NCBI RefSeq assembly: GCF_030269515.1
Contig: NZ_BSTM01000021.1
Location: 62,001 to 126,000, forward strand
DNA from: Actinomadura sp. NBRC 104412
GTDB lineage: Bacteria > Actinomycetota > Actinomycetes > Streptosporangiales > Streptosporangiaceae
Reading direction: 5' to 3'
Length of the DNA: 64,000 nucleotides
The translations under genes and the position numbers were made by a program. The notes beneath the pieces were generated by a model. It saw only the letters and a list, made by a program, of their open reading frames with translations. It did no database searches and was not told where the DNA came from. Shown here in pieces: positions 45,812 through 54,580 of this stretch; position 1 is the stretch's first letter, and each line of letters begins with the position of its first letter.

Positions 45812-46717
45812 TCATGGCCTCCGTGCGGCCGTGTCGCCGGGCCCACGCTGGAACAGGACGTAGAGCCACACCATCGACGGCACGAGGATCACCGCGCCCA
45901 CGCCGAGTGCCACGAAGACCAGTTCCAGCACCGCGTCCTGCGCGACCGTGGATTCGAGGTCGAGCCCCGCCATCTCGGCGGCGCCCCAGAGCACGGCGAC
46001 GACGGCCAGCGCGCCCGTCGCCCGTACGGCGAGGTACGAGCGCCGGACCAGCAGCGCCAGGGAGACGGTGCCCGCGATGACCGAAAGGAGCAGGAGCGGG
46101 GAGTGGACGCCATAGGCCACGGCACCCGGTATGGCGAGCATCCCCACCACCACCCCCGAGATCAAGGCGTAGCCGCGGAAGCGCAGCGAGATGGACCGGC
46201 TGCCCAGCCGCAGCGCGTCCCAGATCAGATAAACGGCCGCCAGGTAGGCGCACAGGGCGGTGGTCAGGATGCCCCCGTACACCCCGGACGGGCTGAGCCA
46301 GGATGTGGAGCCGGTGGCGATGGTGGCCGCGACGGCGCCCAGGCAGTAGGGCGTGAGGACGGAGGACAGCCCGAACGTCCAGGCGTACCAGCGCCGGTCA
46401 GGGGCGGTCTTGCTGAAGACGAAGGTGCTGCCGCGGGCGACGATGCCCAGGGCCGCCAGCGACAGCGGGACCCAGTGCGCGCTCATCACCTCGGCGAACA
46501 CGGGCGGGAACGCCGTCCATGTCATCACCATCACGAAGATCAGCCAGACGTGGTTGGCCTCCCAGAGCGGGCCCATCGCGTGCTCGACCACCTCCTTCTC
46601 GGCGCGGCGGCGGGCGATCAGGTGCCAGAGGCCGGCGCCGAAGTCGGCGCCGCCGAACAGCAGGTACGCGGACAGCCCGAGCAGGATCAGGCTCAGGGCG
46701 ATGTCACCGTGGCTCAT
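45812..46717 (-). CDS. cydB: Cytochrome bd oxidase subunit II
   Basis: 301 residues with about eight transmembrane helices. YLLFGGADFGAGLWHLIARRR (about 18-38) and EHAMGPLWEANHVWLIFVMVMTWTAFPPVF (about 46-75) are the conserved CydB quinol-oxidase blocks, GSTFVFSKT the loop after helix 3. It pairs with CydA. The start overlaps the cydA stop (ATGA). CydDC-type assembly genes are not next to it. Confidence 0.93.
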   Translation of the reverse strand: MSHGDIALSLILLGLSAYLLFGGADFGAGLWHLIARRRAEKEVVEHAMGPLWEANHVWLIFVMVMTWTAFPPVFAEVMSAHWVPLSLAALGIVARGSTFVFSKTAPDRRWYAWTFGLSSVLTPYCLGAVAATIATGSTSWLSPSGVYGGILTTALCAYLAAVYLIWDALRLGSRSISLRFRGYALISGVVVGMLAIPGAVAYGVHSPLLLLSVIAGTVSLALLVRRSYLAVRATGALAVVAVLWGAAEMAGLDLESTVAQDAVLELVFVALGVGAVILVPSMVWLYVLFQRGPGDTAARRP

Positions 46718-48117
46718 ACCGGGCTCCCTACAGGGGGTTCGTCCACGACGGGGGCGGGGACGGGGCGGTGGCGGCGGCGCAGGCGGCGCAGCACGCTGAT
46801 GGTGGCGATGGCGAGGACGGCGTACACGACCAGCACGATGTAGAGGCCGAAGCGCAGCCCGGGGTTGGGGTTGACGGCCTCTTCGGTGCGCATCACCCCG
46901 TACACGATCCATGGCTGGCGGCCGACCTCGGTGGTGGTCCAGCCGGCCTCCATGGCGATCGCGGCGGCGACGCCGGCGCACGCGGCGAGCCGCAGGAACC
47001 AGGGGTGCCAGGGCAGGTCCGCGCCGCGGCGGCGGCGCAGCCACCAGGACAGCGCCCACCAGGCGGCGAGCGCCAGCAGCGCCACCCCGAGCGCGATCAT
47101 GATCTCGAAGGACGTCCTGACCACCTCGCCGGGCGGGCGCGCGCCAGCGGGGAAGGAGTCGAGGCCGCGCAGCGTGGCGTGCGGGTCGAGGGTCAGCATG
47201 AAGGAGAGCGCGTTCGGGATCTCGAACACCGCGAACCGGAACGGCGCGCCCGCCTGGGTGTGCTCGACGCCCTCCATGGCGGCGAACTTGATCGGCTGGT
47301 TCTCGTGGACGAACCGGACGGCCCAGTCCCCGGCGAGCACCTGGAGCGGCGCGCACACCGCGCCCAGCGAGAACGGGACGGCGAAGCCGATCCGGTGGTA
47401 CCGGTCGACCCGCCCGGCCCGGTGGTCGCGCAGCAGGGCCACCGCGTACACGGACGCGACGATGAATCCGCAGACCATGAGCGAGGCCAGGATCAGGTGG
47501 ACGGCCTGGACGGGCGTGGCCGGGTTGACCATCGCCGCGAGCGGGTTCACATCGGTCACCCGGCCGTCGACCAGCCGGAATCCGCGCGGCTGGTTCATCC
47601 AGGAGTTCACGGTGACGACGAAGGACGCCGACAGCAGCCCGGCGATCACCACGGGGATCCCGGTGGCGAAGTGGGCGCGGGGCGACAGCCGGTCCCAGCC
47701 GTACAGATAGATCCCCATGAAGATCGCCTCGATGAAGAAGGCGATGCCCTCCAGGGCGAACGCGGTGCCGAAGACCTGCCCGTAGGTGTCCATGAACCCG
47801 GGCCACAGGGTGCCCATCTCGAACGACAGGACGGTGCCCGACACGGCGCCGACCGCGAACAGCACCCCGGCGGCCTTCATCCACCGCCGGGCCAGCTCGG
47901 CGTAGACGGCGTCGCCGGTGCGCAGCGACCGCCATTCGGCCAGCAGGGTGATCGCCGGGAGACCTATCCCAATGGAGGCCAGGATGATGTGGAAGCCGAG
48001 GGTGAACGCCATCTGCTGGCGCGCCGCCATGAAGTCGGCGGGGGACGCGGCGCCGGACGCCTCGCGCACGGCGTCAAGGGCGCCGAGGACGTCGGGGACG
48101 AGAGCGACACTGCTCAT
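46714..48117 (-). CDS. cydA: Cytochrome bd oxidase subunit I
   Basis: 467 residues, about nine helices. ARQQMAFTLGFHIILASIGIGLP holds the heme b595 axial His, GTLWPGFMDTYGQVFGTAFALEGIAFFIEAIFMGIYLYGW the heme b/d acidic residues, and GRQPWIVYGVMRTEEAV a late conserved block. The Q-loop is the short type. Its ATG at 48117 is 12 bp from the near-perfect BlaI-type operator (48129-48151) that it shares with the divergent blaI gene. It reduces oxygen with menaquinol at low oxygen or when the main oxidase is inhibited. Confidence 0.94.
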   Translation of the reverse strand: MSSVALVPDVLGALDAVREASGAASPADFMAARQQMAFTLGFHIILASIGIGLPAITLLAEWRSLRTGDAVYAELARRWMKAAGVLFAVGAVSGTVLSFEMGTLWPGFMDTYGQVFGTAFALEGIAFFIEAIFMGIYLYGWDRLSPRAHFATGIPVVIAGLLSASFVVTVNSWMNQPRGFRLVDGRVTDVNPLAAMVNPATPVQAVHLILASLMVCGFIVASVYAVALLRDHRAGRVDRYHRIGFAVPFSLGAVCAPLQVLAGDWAVRFVHENQPIKFAAMEGVEHTQAGAPFRFAVFEIPNALSFMLTLDPHATLRGLDSFPAGARPPGEVVRTSFEIMIALGVALLALAAWWALSWWLRRRRGADLPWHPWFLRLAACAGVAAAIAMEAGWTTTEVGRQPWIVYGVMRTEEAVNPNPGLRFGLYIVLVVYAVLAIATISVLRRLRRRHRPVPAPVVDEPPVGSPV

Positions 48118-48128
48118 ACCACAAAGCG

Positions 48129-48151
48129 TAGTACTACAAGCTGTAGTACTA
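48129..48151. promoter_or_regulatory. BlaI/MecI-type operator between cydA and blaI
   Basis: TAGTACTACA (48129-48138), AGC, then TGTAGTACTA (48142-48151): a perfect 10-bp inverted repeat. The TACTACAnnnTGTAGTA core is the palindrome type I associate with actinobacterial BlaI regulators. A further half GTACTAC is at 48160-48166. It lies over the cydA promoter region. Confidence 0.8.
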
Positions 48152-48208
48152 AAGCCCACGTACTACCCGCCGTGGTGACATTCCTCTCGATCGCATACCC
48201 TGTTCGGC

Positions 48209-48640
48209 GTGAGGGGTCTGGGAGAGCTTGAACGCACGGTCATGGAGGTCCTCTGGGCACGGGAGGACGCCGGTGCCGGGCCCGCCACGGCACGCGACGT
48301 CAGCCGGGCGCTGGCGAGCGACCGCGACCTGGCGCACACCACCGTGATGACCGTCCTCGACCGCCTGGCCAAGAAGGACTTCCTGGAGCGCGAGCGGGAC
48401 GGCCGGGCCTGGCGGTACCGCCCGGTGGCCAGCCGTGAGCGCTACATCACCGAGCTGATGCTGGGCGCGCTGAACGAGACCGGTGACCGGGACGCCGCCC
48501 TGACCCACTTCGTCAGGTCGGTCTCCGAGGACGAGGCCGACGTGATCCGCAAGGCCCTCGCCGCCCTCGACGGGGGCCAGGGCGCCCGCACCGAGACCGC
48601 CTCCGGCAAGGAGCCCTCCGGCAAGGAGCCACCGGCATGA
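48209..48640 (+). CDS. blaI: BlaI/MecI/CopY family repressor
   Basis: 143 residues. Winged helix MRGLGELERTVMEVLWAREDAG ... DRDLAHTTVMTVLDRLAKKDFLERERDGRAWRYRPV (1-75), then a dimerisation region. GTG 48209 follows TACCCT (48196-48201) by seven bases (leaderless). The stop overlaps the M56 peptidase ATG (ATGA), the canonical BlaI-BlaR pairing. It probably represses cydAB as well as itself through the operator at 48129-48151. Confidence 0.93.
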   Translation: MRGLGELERTVMEVLWAREDAGAGPATARDVSRALASDRDLAHTTVMTVLDRLAKKDFLERERDGRAWRYRPVASRERYITELMLGALNETGDRDAALTHFVRSVSEDEADVIRKALAALDGGQGARTETASGKEPSGKEPPA

Positions 48641-49548
48641 CCGCCGCCGCCCTGCTCGCTCTGATCTCTCTGGGGACCATCGGCGGGGCGCACCTGCTCT
48701 CGCGGGCCCGGTGGACGTGGCACGCGCCCCGCACCGGGATCCTCCTGTGGCAGGCGCTCGGGCTGGGCTGGGGTGTCGCCACCATCGGGGCGCTGCTCAG
48801 CGTCGCCCTCCTCCCGTACGGCCGGGGCATCGTTCAGGGCGTGCCCGCGCTGCTCGGCGACCGGGGCGCGCGGCTCGGTCCCGTGCATGTCGCGGCGCTG
48901 CTGGCCGCCGTGAGCCTGGCCGCGGTCCTGCTGGTCATGCTCGGGTACGCGATCATCCGTGTGGTGCGGGCGCGGCGCAGGCACCGGGCGCTGCTGGCGC
49001 TGGTGTCGCGCAGCGACTCGTCCGTGCCGCACGGCACGCTCGTGCTCGACCACCCCGAGGCCGCCGCGTACTGCGTGCCCGGGGTGCGCTCGTCCAAGGT
49101 CGTCGTCAGCGCCGGGACGCTCGCGCTGCTCGACCAGGCCGAGCTGGCCGCCGTGCTGGCGCACGAGCGGGCGCACGCGCGCGAGCGGCACGACCTGGTG
49201 CTGCTGCCGTTCGCCTCGCTGCGCCAGGTGTTCCCGCAGATCCGGCTGGTGGGTCGCTGCCTGGACGCGGTCGAGCTGCTGATCGAGATGGCCGCCGACG
49301 ACCGGGCCCGCAGGCACCGCCCGTCCCGCGAGCTGGCCACGGCGCTGCTGCGGTTCGCCGCGGCGCGTCCCGCCGCGGCCCCGTCCGGGACGCTCGGCGT
49401 CGCCGACGCGAGCGGCATCCCGGTGATGGCGCGGGTCAACCGGCTGCTCGACCCGATGCCGGTCGGCCGGTACACGCGGTGCGCCGCGACGACCGCCATC
49501 CCGCTCGTGGGCGTGGTGCCGCTGCTGCTCTACGCGCTTCCGCACTGA
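48637..49548 (+). CDS. M56 (BlaR1-like) membrane metallopeptidase
   Basis: 303 residues. Helices at 1-22, 30-55, 80-108 and the C-terminus, with zinc-binding AVLAHERAHARERHDLVLLPF (HExxH, about 174-178) and VELLIEMAADDRARR with the third ligand region. Unlike BlaR1 it has no C-terminal penicillin-sensing domain, so the signal it perceives must be another one. It is expected to inactivate the BlaI repressor on stimulation. Confidence 0.88.
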   Translation: MTAAALLALISLGTIGGAHLLSRARWTWHAPRTGILLWQALGLGWGVATIGALLSVALLPYGRGIVQGVPALLGDRGARLGPVHVAALLAAVSLAAVLLVMLGYAIIRVVRARRRHRALLALVSRSDSSVPHGTLVLDHPEAAAYCVPGVRSSKVVVSAGTLALLDQAELAAVLAHERAHARERHDLVLLPFASLRQVFPQIRLVGRCLDAVELLIEMAADDRARRHRPSRELATALLRFAAARPAAAPSGTLGVADASGIPVMARVNRLLDPMPVGRYTRCAATTAIPLVGVVPLLLYALPH

Positions 49549-49554
49549 GGCATC

Positions 49555-50922
49555 GTGCCGCCGGACTTCCCCGGGGACTTCCTCTGGGGCGTATCCACCT
49601 CCGCCTTCCAGATCGAAGGCGCCGTGGACGAGGACGGCAGGGGCCCGTCGTCCTGGGACGCCTTCACCGCCGAGCCCGGACGGATCAAGGACGGCACGGA
49701 CGCCCGGATCGCCACCGGCCACTACCACCGCTACCGCGAGGACGTCGCGCTCATGGCCGACCTGGGCGTCGGCGCGTACCGCTTCTCGATCGCCTGGCCC
49801 CGCGTCGTCCCGGACGGCAGGGGCACGGTCAACCCGCTCGGGCTCGACTTCTACGACCGCCTGGTGGACGAGCTGTGCGCCGCCGGGATCGCGCCCGTCC
49901 CGACCCTGTTCCATTGGGACACCCCGCTGCTCCTCGAAGAGGAGGAGGGCGGTTGGCGTGCCCGTTCCATCACCGACCGCTTCGCCGACTACGTGGCCGC
50001 CGTCGCGGACCGCCTCGGCGACCGCGTCACCCGCTGGATCACGATCAACGAGCCGGCCGAGTTCACCCTGCTCGGCCACGGCATCGGCGAGCACGCGCCG
50101 GGGCACAGGCTGCTCTTCGACGCGCTTCCGGTCGCCCATCACCAGCTTCTCGCCCACGGCCGCGCCACGCGGGCACTCCGCGCCGCCGGCGACAGGCACC
50201 GGGTCGGCGTCGCGATGTCCCACACCCCCGTCTGGACGGCGGGCGGGACCGGCGACGACCGGGCCGCCGCCGATCTCTACGACACGCTGATGAACCGGCT
50301 GTTCGCCGACCCGATCCTCACCGGCCGCTACCCGGACGGGTTCGCCGAGGCCATGCCGGGCCCGGTCGAGGACGACCTGAAGGCCATCTCCGCGCCACTC
50401 GACTTCTACGGCGTGAACTACTACAACCCCAGCCTCGTCGGGGCGCCGCGGCCGGGCGAGCCGGACCCGTACTCGGGCATCGCGCTGCCCCCCGATCTGC
50501 CGTTCGCCCTTCACGACATCGAGGGCTACCCGCGTACGGCGTTCGGCTGGCCGGTCGTGCCGGACGGCCTGCGCGAGCTGCTGGTCGCCCTGCGCGACCG
50601 GTACGGGGAGGCCCTGCCGCCGATCGTCATCACCGAGAACGGCTGCTCCTGCGACGACGCCCCCGACGGTGATGGCCGGGTCGCGGACCCCGACCGCATC
50701 GCCTACCTTGACGGGCACCTGCGCGCCCTGCGCGAGGCCATGGACGCGGGCGTGGACGTGCGCGGGTACTTCGTCTGGTCCCTGCTCGACAACTTCGAAT
50801 GGGCCGAGGGGCACCGTCAGCGCTTCGGCCTCGTCCACGTCGACTACGCCACGCTGCACCGCACTCCCAAGGATTCCTTCGCCTGGTACAAGGAGCTCCT
50901 CGACCGGGAAAAGGCCCGGTGA
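49555..50922 (+). CDS. GH1 beta-glucosidase
   Basis: 455 residues, normal for GH1. DFLWGVSTSAFQIEGAVDEDGRGPSSWD near the start, acid/base in WITINEPAEF (Glu about 166), nucleophile in IVITENGCSCDD (Glu about 361), and GYFVWSLLDNFEWAEGHRQRFGLVHVDY near the end. It hydrolyses cellobiose-like beta-glucosides inside the cell (no signal peptide). GTG start, 6 bp after the M56 stop, so it may be co-transcribed with blaI-M56. That would be an odd regulon member. Confidence 0.93.
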   Translation: MPPDFPGDFLWGVSTSAFQIEGAVDEDGRGPSSWDAFTAEPGRIKDGTDARIATGHYHRYREDVALMADLGVGAYRFSIAWPRVVPDGRGTVNPLGLDFYDRLVDELCAAGIAPVPTLFHWDTPLLLEEEEGGWRARSITDRFADYVAAVADRLGDRVTRWITINEPAEFTLLGHGIGEHAPGHRLLFDALPVAHHQLLAHGRATRALRAAGDRHRVGVAMSHTPVWTAGGTGDDRAAADLYDTLMNRLFADPILTGRYPDGFAEAMPGPVEDDLKAISAPLDFYGVNYYNPSLVGAPRPGEPDPYSGIALPPDLPFALHDIEGYPRTAFGWPVVPDGLRELLVALRDRYGEALPPIVITENGCSCDDAPDGDGRVADPDRIAYLDGHLRALREAMDAGVDVRGYFVWSLLDNFEWAEGHRQRFGLVHVDYATLHRTPKDSFAWYKELLDREKAR

Positions 50923-51001
50923 CAGCGCGGTTCCCTGAACGTCCCGCTACTCTGACCTCCGTCGCCAACGCGAAACCCCCTCATATCGGCCGGAGGCGCC
51001 C

Positions 51002-52258
51002 ATGACCGTACGGGACCGGCGGGCACGGCTTTCGGCCTACGCCGCCTTCGCCATCCAGGGCCTGTGCTTCGCCACGCTGGTCACGCGGGTGCCGCAGGTC
51101 CAGGACGCGCACGGCATCGGCGACGCGCTGCTCGCCCTCGTGCTGCTGCTCGTCCCGGTGATCGCCGGGGTGGGCAGCGTCGTGGCCGGATCCCTGTTCG
51201 CGCGCTTCGGCAGCGGTCCGGTCCTGCGGGTGGCGCAGCCGGCGGTGTGCGTCGCGATGGTGCTGGTCGGGCTGACGGGCGGCCATCTGGCTCCGCTGTT
51301 CGTGGCCACGGCGCTGTTCGGGACGTTCGTCGGCGCCGTGGACGCGGCGATGAACGCGCAGGCGGTCGCGGTCGAGCGCCGTCACGGGATGAGCCTGCTC
51401 ACCGGGTTCTACGCGGTGTGGAGCGTCGCCGGCATCCTCGGCGGCCTGTGGGTGGCGCTGGCCAACCGCCTGGACCTGGGGCTGTTCAGCGGGTTCGCCG
51501 TCCCCGCCGCGCTGGGCGTGCTGGTCTCGCTCACCACCGGACCCGGGCTGTTCCGCAAGGACGAGGAGGGGACGGCGCCCAGCGCCGAGGAGCTGAAGGC
51601 GGCGGCCAGGAGGGTGCCCTGGCGTCCCGTGCTGATCGTGGGCGTCGCGCTGGGCGTGTTCTACCTGGCCGACTCGGTCGTCTCCAACTACAGCGCCAAG
51701 TTCCTCCAGGACGAGCTGCGCGCCGGCGACTCCGCGGCCCCGCTGGGCTACGTGGCGTACCAGGTGGCGATGGTGGTGGCGCGGGCCGCCGCCGACTTCG
51801 GCGTCAGGCGGTACGGCGCGGTCCTGGTCATCCGGCTCGGCGGCGCGGTGGGGCTGACCGGGATGGCGCTCGTCGTGATCGCGCCCGGACCGGTCACCGC
51901 GATCGCGGCGTTCGCGGTGGCGGGGCTGGGGCTCAGCGTCGTCGCCCCGGTGGCGTTCTCGGCGGCGGGACGGGTCGACCCGACGGGGCTGGGCATCGCG
52001 GTCGCGCGGCTCAACGTCTTCAACTACGTGGGCTTCGTGCTGGGCGCGGCCATCGCGGGCGCGCTCGCCTCGTCCGGGCTCCGGCTGGTGTTCCTCGTCC
52101 CGGCGGTGCTGGTGGTGACCATCGTCGTGGTCGCGAACGGCTTCGCGCCGCGGCCCGTGACGGCCGCCGCGGCGCGAGGCGAGGAGGACGGGAAGACCCT
52201 CACGCCCCCGGTGCTCCCTGAGGCAGATCCCGAGCCACCGCGGGCGCCTCACGCGTGA
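51002..52258 (+). CDS. MFS transporter
   Basis: 418 residues, about 12 hydrophobic segments. AYAAFAIQGLCFATLVTRVPQVQDAHGIGDALLALVLL begins like the YbjJ/FucP-like subgroup (inner-membrane sugar-type MFS). GSVVAGSLFARFGSGPVLR is the loop 2-3 motif and the halves are joined by KDEEGTAPSAEELKAAARRVPW. Substrate unknown. It has its own promoter region (TACTCT near 50948). Convergent overlap of 59 bp with the drug-efflux gene. Confidence 0.85.
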   Translation: MTVRDRRARLSAYAAFAIQGLCFATLVTRVPQVQDAHGIGDALLALVLLLVPVIAGVGSVVAGSLFARFGSGPVLRVAQPAVCVAMVLVGLTGGHLAPLFVATALFGTFVGAVDAAMNAQAVAVERRHGMSLLTGFYAVWSVAGILGGLWVALANRLDLGLFSGFAVPAALGVLVSLTTGPGLFRKDEEGTAPSAEELKAAARRVPWRPVLIVGVALGVFYLADSVVSNYSAKFLQDELRAGDSAAPLGYVAYQVAMVVARAAADFGVRRYGAVLVIRLGGAVGLTGMALVVIAPGPVTAIAAFAVAGLGLSVVAPVAFSAAGRVDPTGLGIAVARLNVFNYVGFVLGAAIAGALASSGLRLVFLVPAVLVVTIVVVANGFAPRPVTAAAARGEEDGKTLTPPVLPEADPEPPRAPHA

Positions 52259-53720
52259 CGGGCGTCCCGGCGCCGCCCCGGCGCCGCAGGACGAGCAGCG
52301 TGATGAGGAAGGCGGTGGCCAGCAGGCCCGCGCCGATGCCGAACGCCAGGTGGAAGCCGCCGGTCAGCGCCTCGGGCTCGGCGCGTCCCGCGTCCAGCAG
52401 ATGCCTGGTGCGGGACGCGGCGAGCGTGGACAGCACCGCGACGCCCAGCGCCATCCCGATCTGCTGGGTGGTGTTGAACAGGCCGGAGGCCAGCCCCGCG
52501 TCGTCCTCCCCGGCGCCTGACATCCCCAGCGAGGTCACCGCGGGCAGGACGAGCCCGGCGCCGCCCGCCAGCAGGAACGGCGGGAGCAGGTGAACGGGGT
52601 AGGAGGCGTCCACCGGGGCCCGGGTCAGCAGGAGCAGCAGGAGGGCCAGCAGCGCCAGCCCGGTCAGCAGCATGGCGCGCTCGCCGAACCGGGCGTTGAG
52701 CCGGGCCGAGAGCCCGAGCGAGATCGCTCCGATCAGCACCGCGGCGGGGAGCATGGCGAGCCCCGTCCGGGCGGCCCCGTACCCGAGGACCTGCTGCATG
52801 TAGAGCGCGACGACCACCTGGAACGCGAACATCCCGGCGACCGCCAGCATCTGGACGACGTTGCCGCCCACGACGGCGCGGGAGCGCAGGATCCGCAGCG
52901 GCATCAGCGGGGTGCGCGCGGTGGCCTGCCGGACGAAGAAGCCGGCCAGCAGCGCGAGGGCGAGGACGCCCAGTCCCAGCGTGTGCGCGGAGATCCAGCC
53001 GTGCTCCTCGGCCTTGACCACCGTGTAGATGCCGAGCATCAGCCCGGAGGTGACCAGGACCGCGCCGGCGACGTCCGCTCCGGCGGGCAGGCCCAGGCCG
53101 CGGTCGAAGGCGAGGACGGGCAGCGCGACGGCGATCGACGCGAGGCCGATCGGCAGGTTGACGAAGAAGATCCAGTGCCAGTCCAGCAGTTCGGTGAGGA
53201 CGCCGCCGAGCACCTGGCCGAGGGAGGCGCCGGCGGCGCCGGTGAAGGCGAAGATCCCGATGGCCCTGGCCCGCTCGCGCGGGTCGGGGAACAGCGTCAC
53301 CAGGATGCCGAGGCTGACGGACGAGGCCATCGCGCTGCCCACGCCTTGCAGGAACCGCGCGGCGATCAGCGTGCCGGGCGTGGTGGCGGCCCCGGCCAGC
53401 AGCGAGGCCAGCGTGAACACGGCGGTGCCCGCGACGAACATCCGCTTGCGGCCGATCAGGTCGCCCAGCCGCCCCGCGAGCAGCAGCAGCCCGCCGAAGG
53501 CGATCAGGTAGGCGTTGACGACCCAGCTCAGCCCGGCCCGGGTGAAGCCCAGGTCGTCCTGGATGGCGGGCATCGCCACGGTGACGATGCTGCCGTCCAG
53601 GATCACCATCAGGCCCCCGGTCGCGAGCACTCCCAGGGCGATCCAGCGGGACGAACCGGGACCCGGAGACGAGGACGGAGACGAGGACGGGAACGAGGAC
53701 GGAGATGAGGGCGAGGACAT
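52200..53720 (-). CDS. DHA2-family drug-efflux MFS (EmrB/QacA type)
   Basis: 506 residues with 14 transmembrane segments. VILDGSIVTVAMPAIQDDLGF is the DHA2 motif D1, GRLGDLIGRKRMFVAG motif A, and LLDWHWIFFVNLPIG the motif C/linker region. The N-terminal Ser/Pro-rich tail is encoded by imperfect repeats. ATG 53720 with GGGAG upstream is chosen over 53732. A MarR-like regulator on the same strand and an inverted-repeat operator (53776-53801) lie directly upstream. Confidence 0.9.
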   Translation of the reverse strand: MSSPSSPSSFPSSSPSSSPGPGSSRWIALGVLATGGLMVILDGSIVTVAMPAIQDDLGFTRAGLSWVVNAYLIAFGGLLLLAGRLGDLIGRKRMFVAGTAVFTLASLLAGAATTPGTLIAARFLQGVGSAMASSVSLGILVTLFPDPRERARAIGIFAFTGAAGASLGQVLGGVLTELLDWHWIFFVNLPIGLASIAVALPVLAFDRGLGLPAGADVAGAVLVTSGLMLGIYTVVKAEEHGWISAHTLGLGVLALALLAGFFVRQATARTPLMPLRILRSRAVVGGNVVQMLAVAGMFAFQVVVALYMQQVLGYGAARTGLAMLPAAVLIGAISLGLSARLNARFGERAMLLTGLALLALLLLLLTRAPVDASYPVHLLPPFLLAGGAGLVLPAVTSLGMSGAGEDDAGLASGLFNTTQQIGMALGVAVLSTLAASRTRHLLDAGRAEPEALTGGFHLAFGIGAGLLATAFLITLLVLRRRGGAGTPVTREAPAVARDLPQGAPGA

Positions 53721-53775
53721 GGCCGCTCCCATGCGTTCGACGACAACTGCGTTCGCACAACAGGAGAGACCGTAG

Positions 53776-53801
53776 CAGATAGTTCCGTTACAGACTATCT
53801 G
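53776..53801. promoter_or_regulatory. Probable MarR operator before the drug-efflux gene
   Basis: CAGATAGT (53776-53783) and ACTATCTG (53794-53801) are perfect inverted arms 10 bp apart. GTTACAGA is repeated directly at 53788 and 53801. AGATA/TATCT arms recur in the upstream region of the MarR gene (54365-54389). Confidence 0.6.
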
Positions 53802-53834
53802 TTACAGATTCACTTGCCTCAGGTATCGCCCCGC

Positions 53835-54335
53835 TCAGGTGGTGCGCTGGCGGGCCCTCCGCACCGGCTGCGGGCACTCGACGGGTTCCGCGAGCGGCCC
53901 GGTGGCCAGGCGGTTCAGCGCCCGCACCAGCACCTCGCCCTCGTCGCCCGGCAGCGCGTCCAACACCTCGCGGTGCACCCGGTCGACGATCTCCGTGCTG
54001 CGGGCGGCGATCTCGGCGCCGCTCTCGGTCACCGCGATGATCCGCGCCCGGCGGTCCGTGCTGGACGGGCGGCGCTCGGCGTACCCCGCCCTCTCCAGGG
54101 CGTCCACCGTGACGACCATCGTGGTCTTGTCCATGTCGCCGATCTCGGCGAGCTGGATCTGGGTGCGCTCCTTCTCCAGCGCGTGCACGAGCACGCAGTG
54201 CATGCGCGGGGTGAGCCCGATCTCGGCCAGCGCCGCGGTCATCCGGGTACGCAGGACACGGCTGGTGTGGTCGAGCAGGAACGACAGGTCCGGCTGGGTG
54301 CGGGAGGGCGCGGCGGCGGAAGTGGTCGTGGCCAT
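53835..54335 (-). CDS. MarR family regulator of drug efflux
   Basis: 166 residues. Winged helix with LVHALEKERTQIQLAEIGDMDKTTMVVTVDALERAGYAERRPSSTDRRARIIAVTESG (about 48-105); helical ends dimerise. It is upstream of, and in line with, the DHA2 efflux gene (114 bp gap with an operator), so it probably represses both. The 5' region abuts the trpS leader promoter in the opposite direction. Confidence 0.9.
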   Translation of the reverse strand: MATTTSAAAPSRTQPDLSFLLDHTSRVLRTRMTAALAEIGLTPRMHCVLVHALEKERTQIQLAEIGDMDKTTMVVTVDALERAGYAERRPSSTDRRARIIAVTESGAEIAARSTEIVDRVHREVLDALPGDEGEVLVRALNRLATGPLAEPVECPQPVRRARQRTT

Positions 54336-54420
54336 GTCCTCAGCCTACAACTTCGTCCCGTAAGAGATAATCCATCGCTTTCCCTATCTGGCGCGGCGCG
54401 GGCTCGGTTACCCTGAAGTC

Positions 54421-54459
54421 ATGCAGCGACACGCGTGCCTCGGCTGGTGGCCGTCCTAG
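54421..54459 (+). CDS. trpS leader peptide with tandem Trp
   Basis: ATG to TAG encodes MQRHACLGWWPS. The two adjacent Trp codons (54445-54450) make ribosome stalling depend on charged tRNA-Trp. TACCCT (54409-54414) is six bases before the ATG, so the leader is likely translated leaderless from the first base. Its stop codon lies inside hairpin 1:2 of the attenuator. Confidence 0.85.
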   Translation: MQRHACLGWWPS

Positions 54460-54528
54460 GACGGCCATCCGACCACGCGCGGCAAGCGACTTCCAGGGCC
54501 GTCCCTCCGGACGGCCCTTCGCCTTTCC
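54449..54528 (+). promoter_or_regulatory. Trp-responsive transcription attenuator of trpS
   Basis: Four copies of one arm make competing hairpins. GGCCGTCC (54449-54456) pairs with GGACGGCC (54459-54466) as 1:2. GGGCCGTCC (54496-54504) pairs with GGACGGCCC (54509-54517) as the 3:4 terminator, followed by TTCGCCTTT. Arm 2 can instead pair perfectly with arm 3 (antiterminator) when ribosomes stall at Trp-Trp. The mechanism matches known Trp attenuators; activity here is inferred. Confidence 0.85.
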
Positions 54529-54580
54529 TCGGGACGGGCGGCCGCCGGCGGGCGGCCCTCCGAAACCACGAGGAGAGCCC

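Noticed and set aside
48637-49548. Full BlaR1 beta-lactam receptor
   Set aside because: The protein is only 303 residues and has the M56 peptidase part but no penicillin-binding sensor domain.
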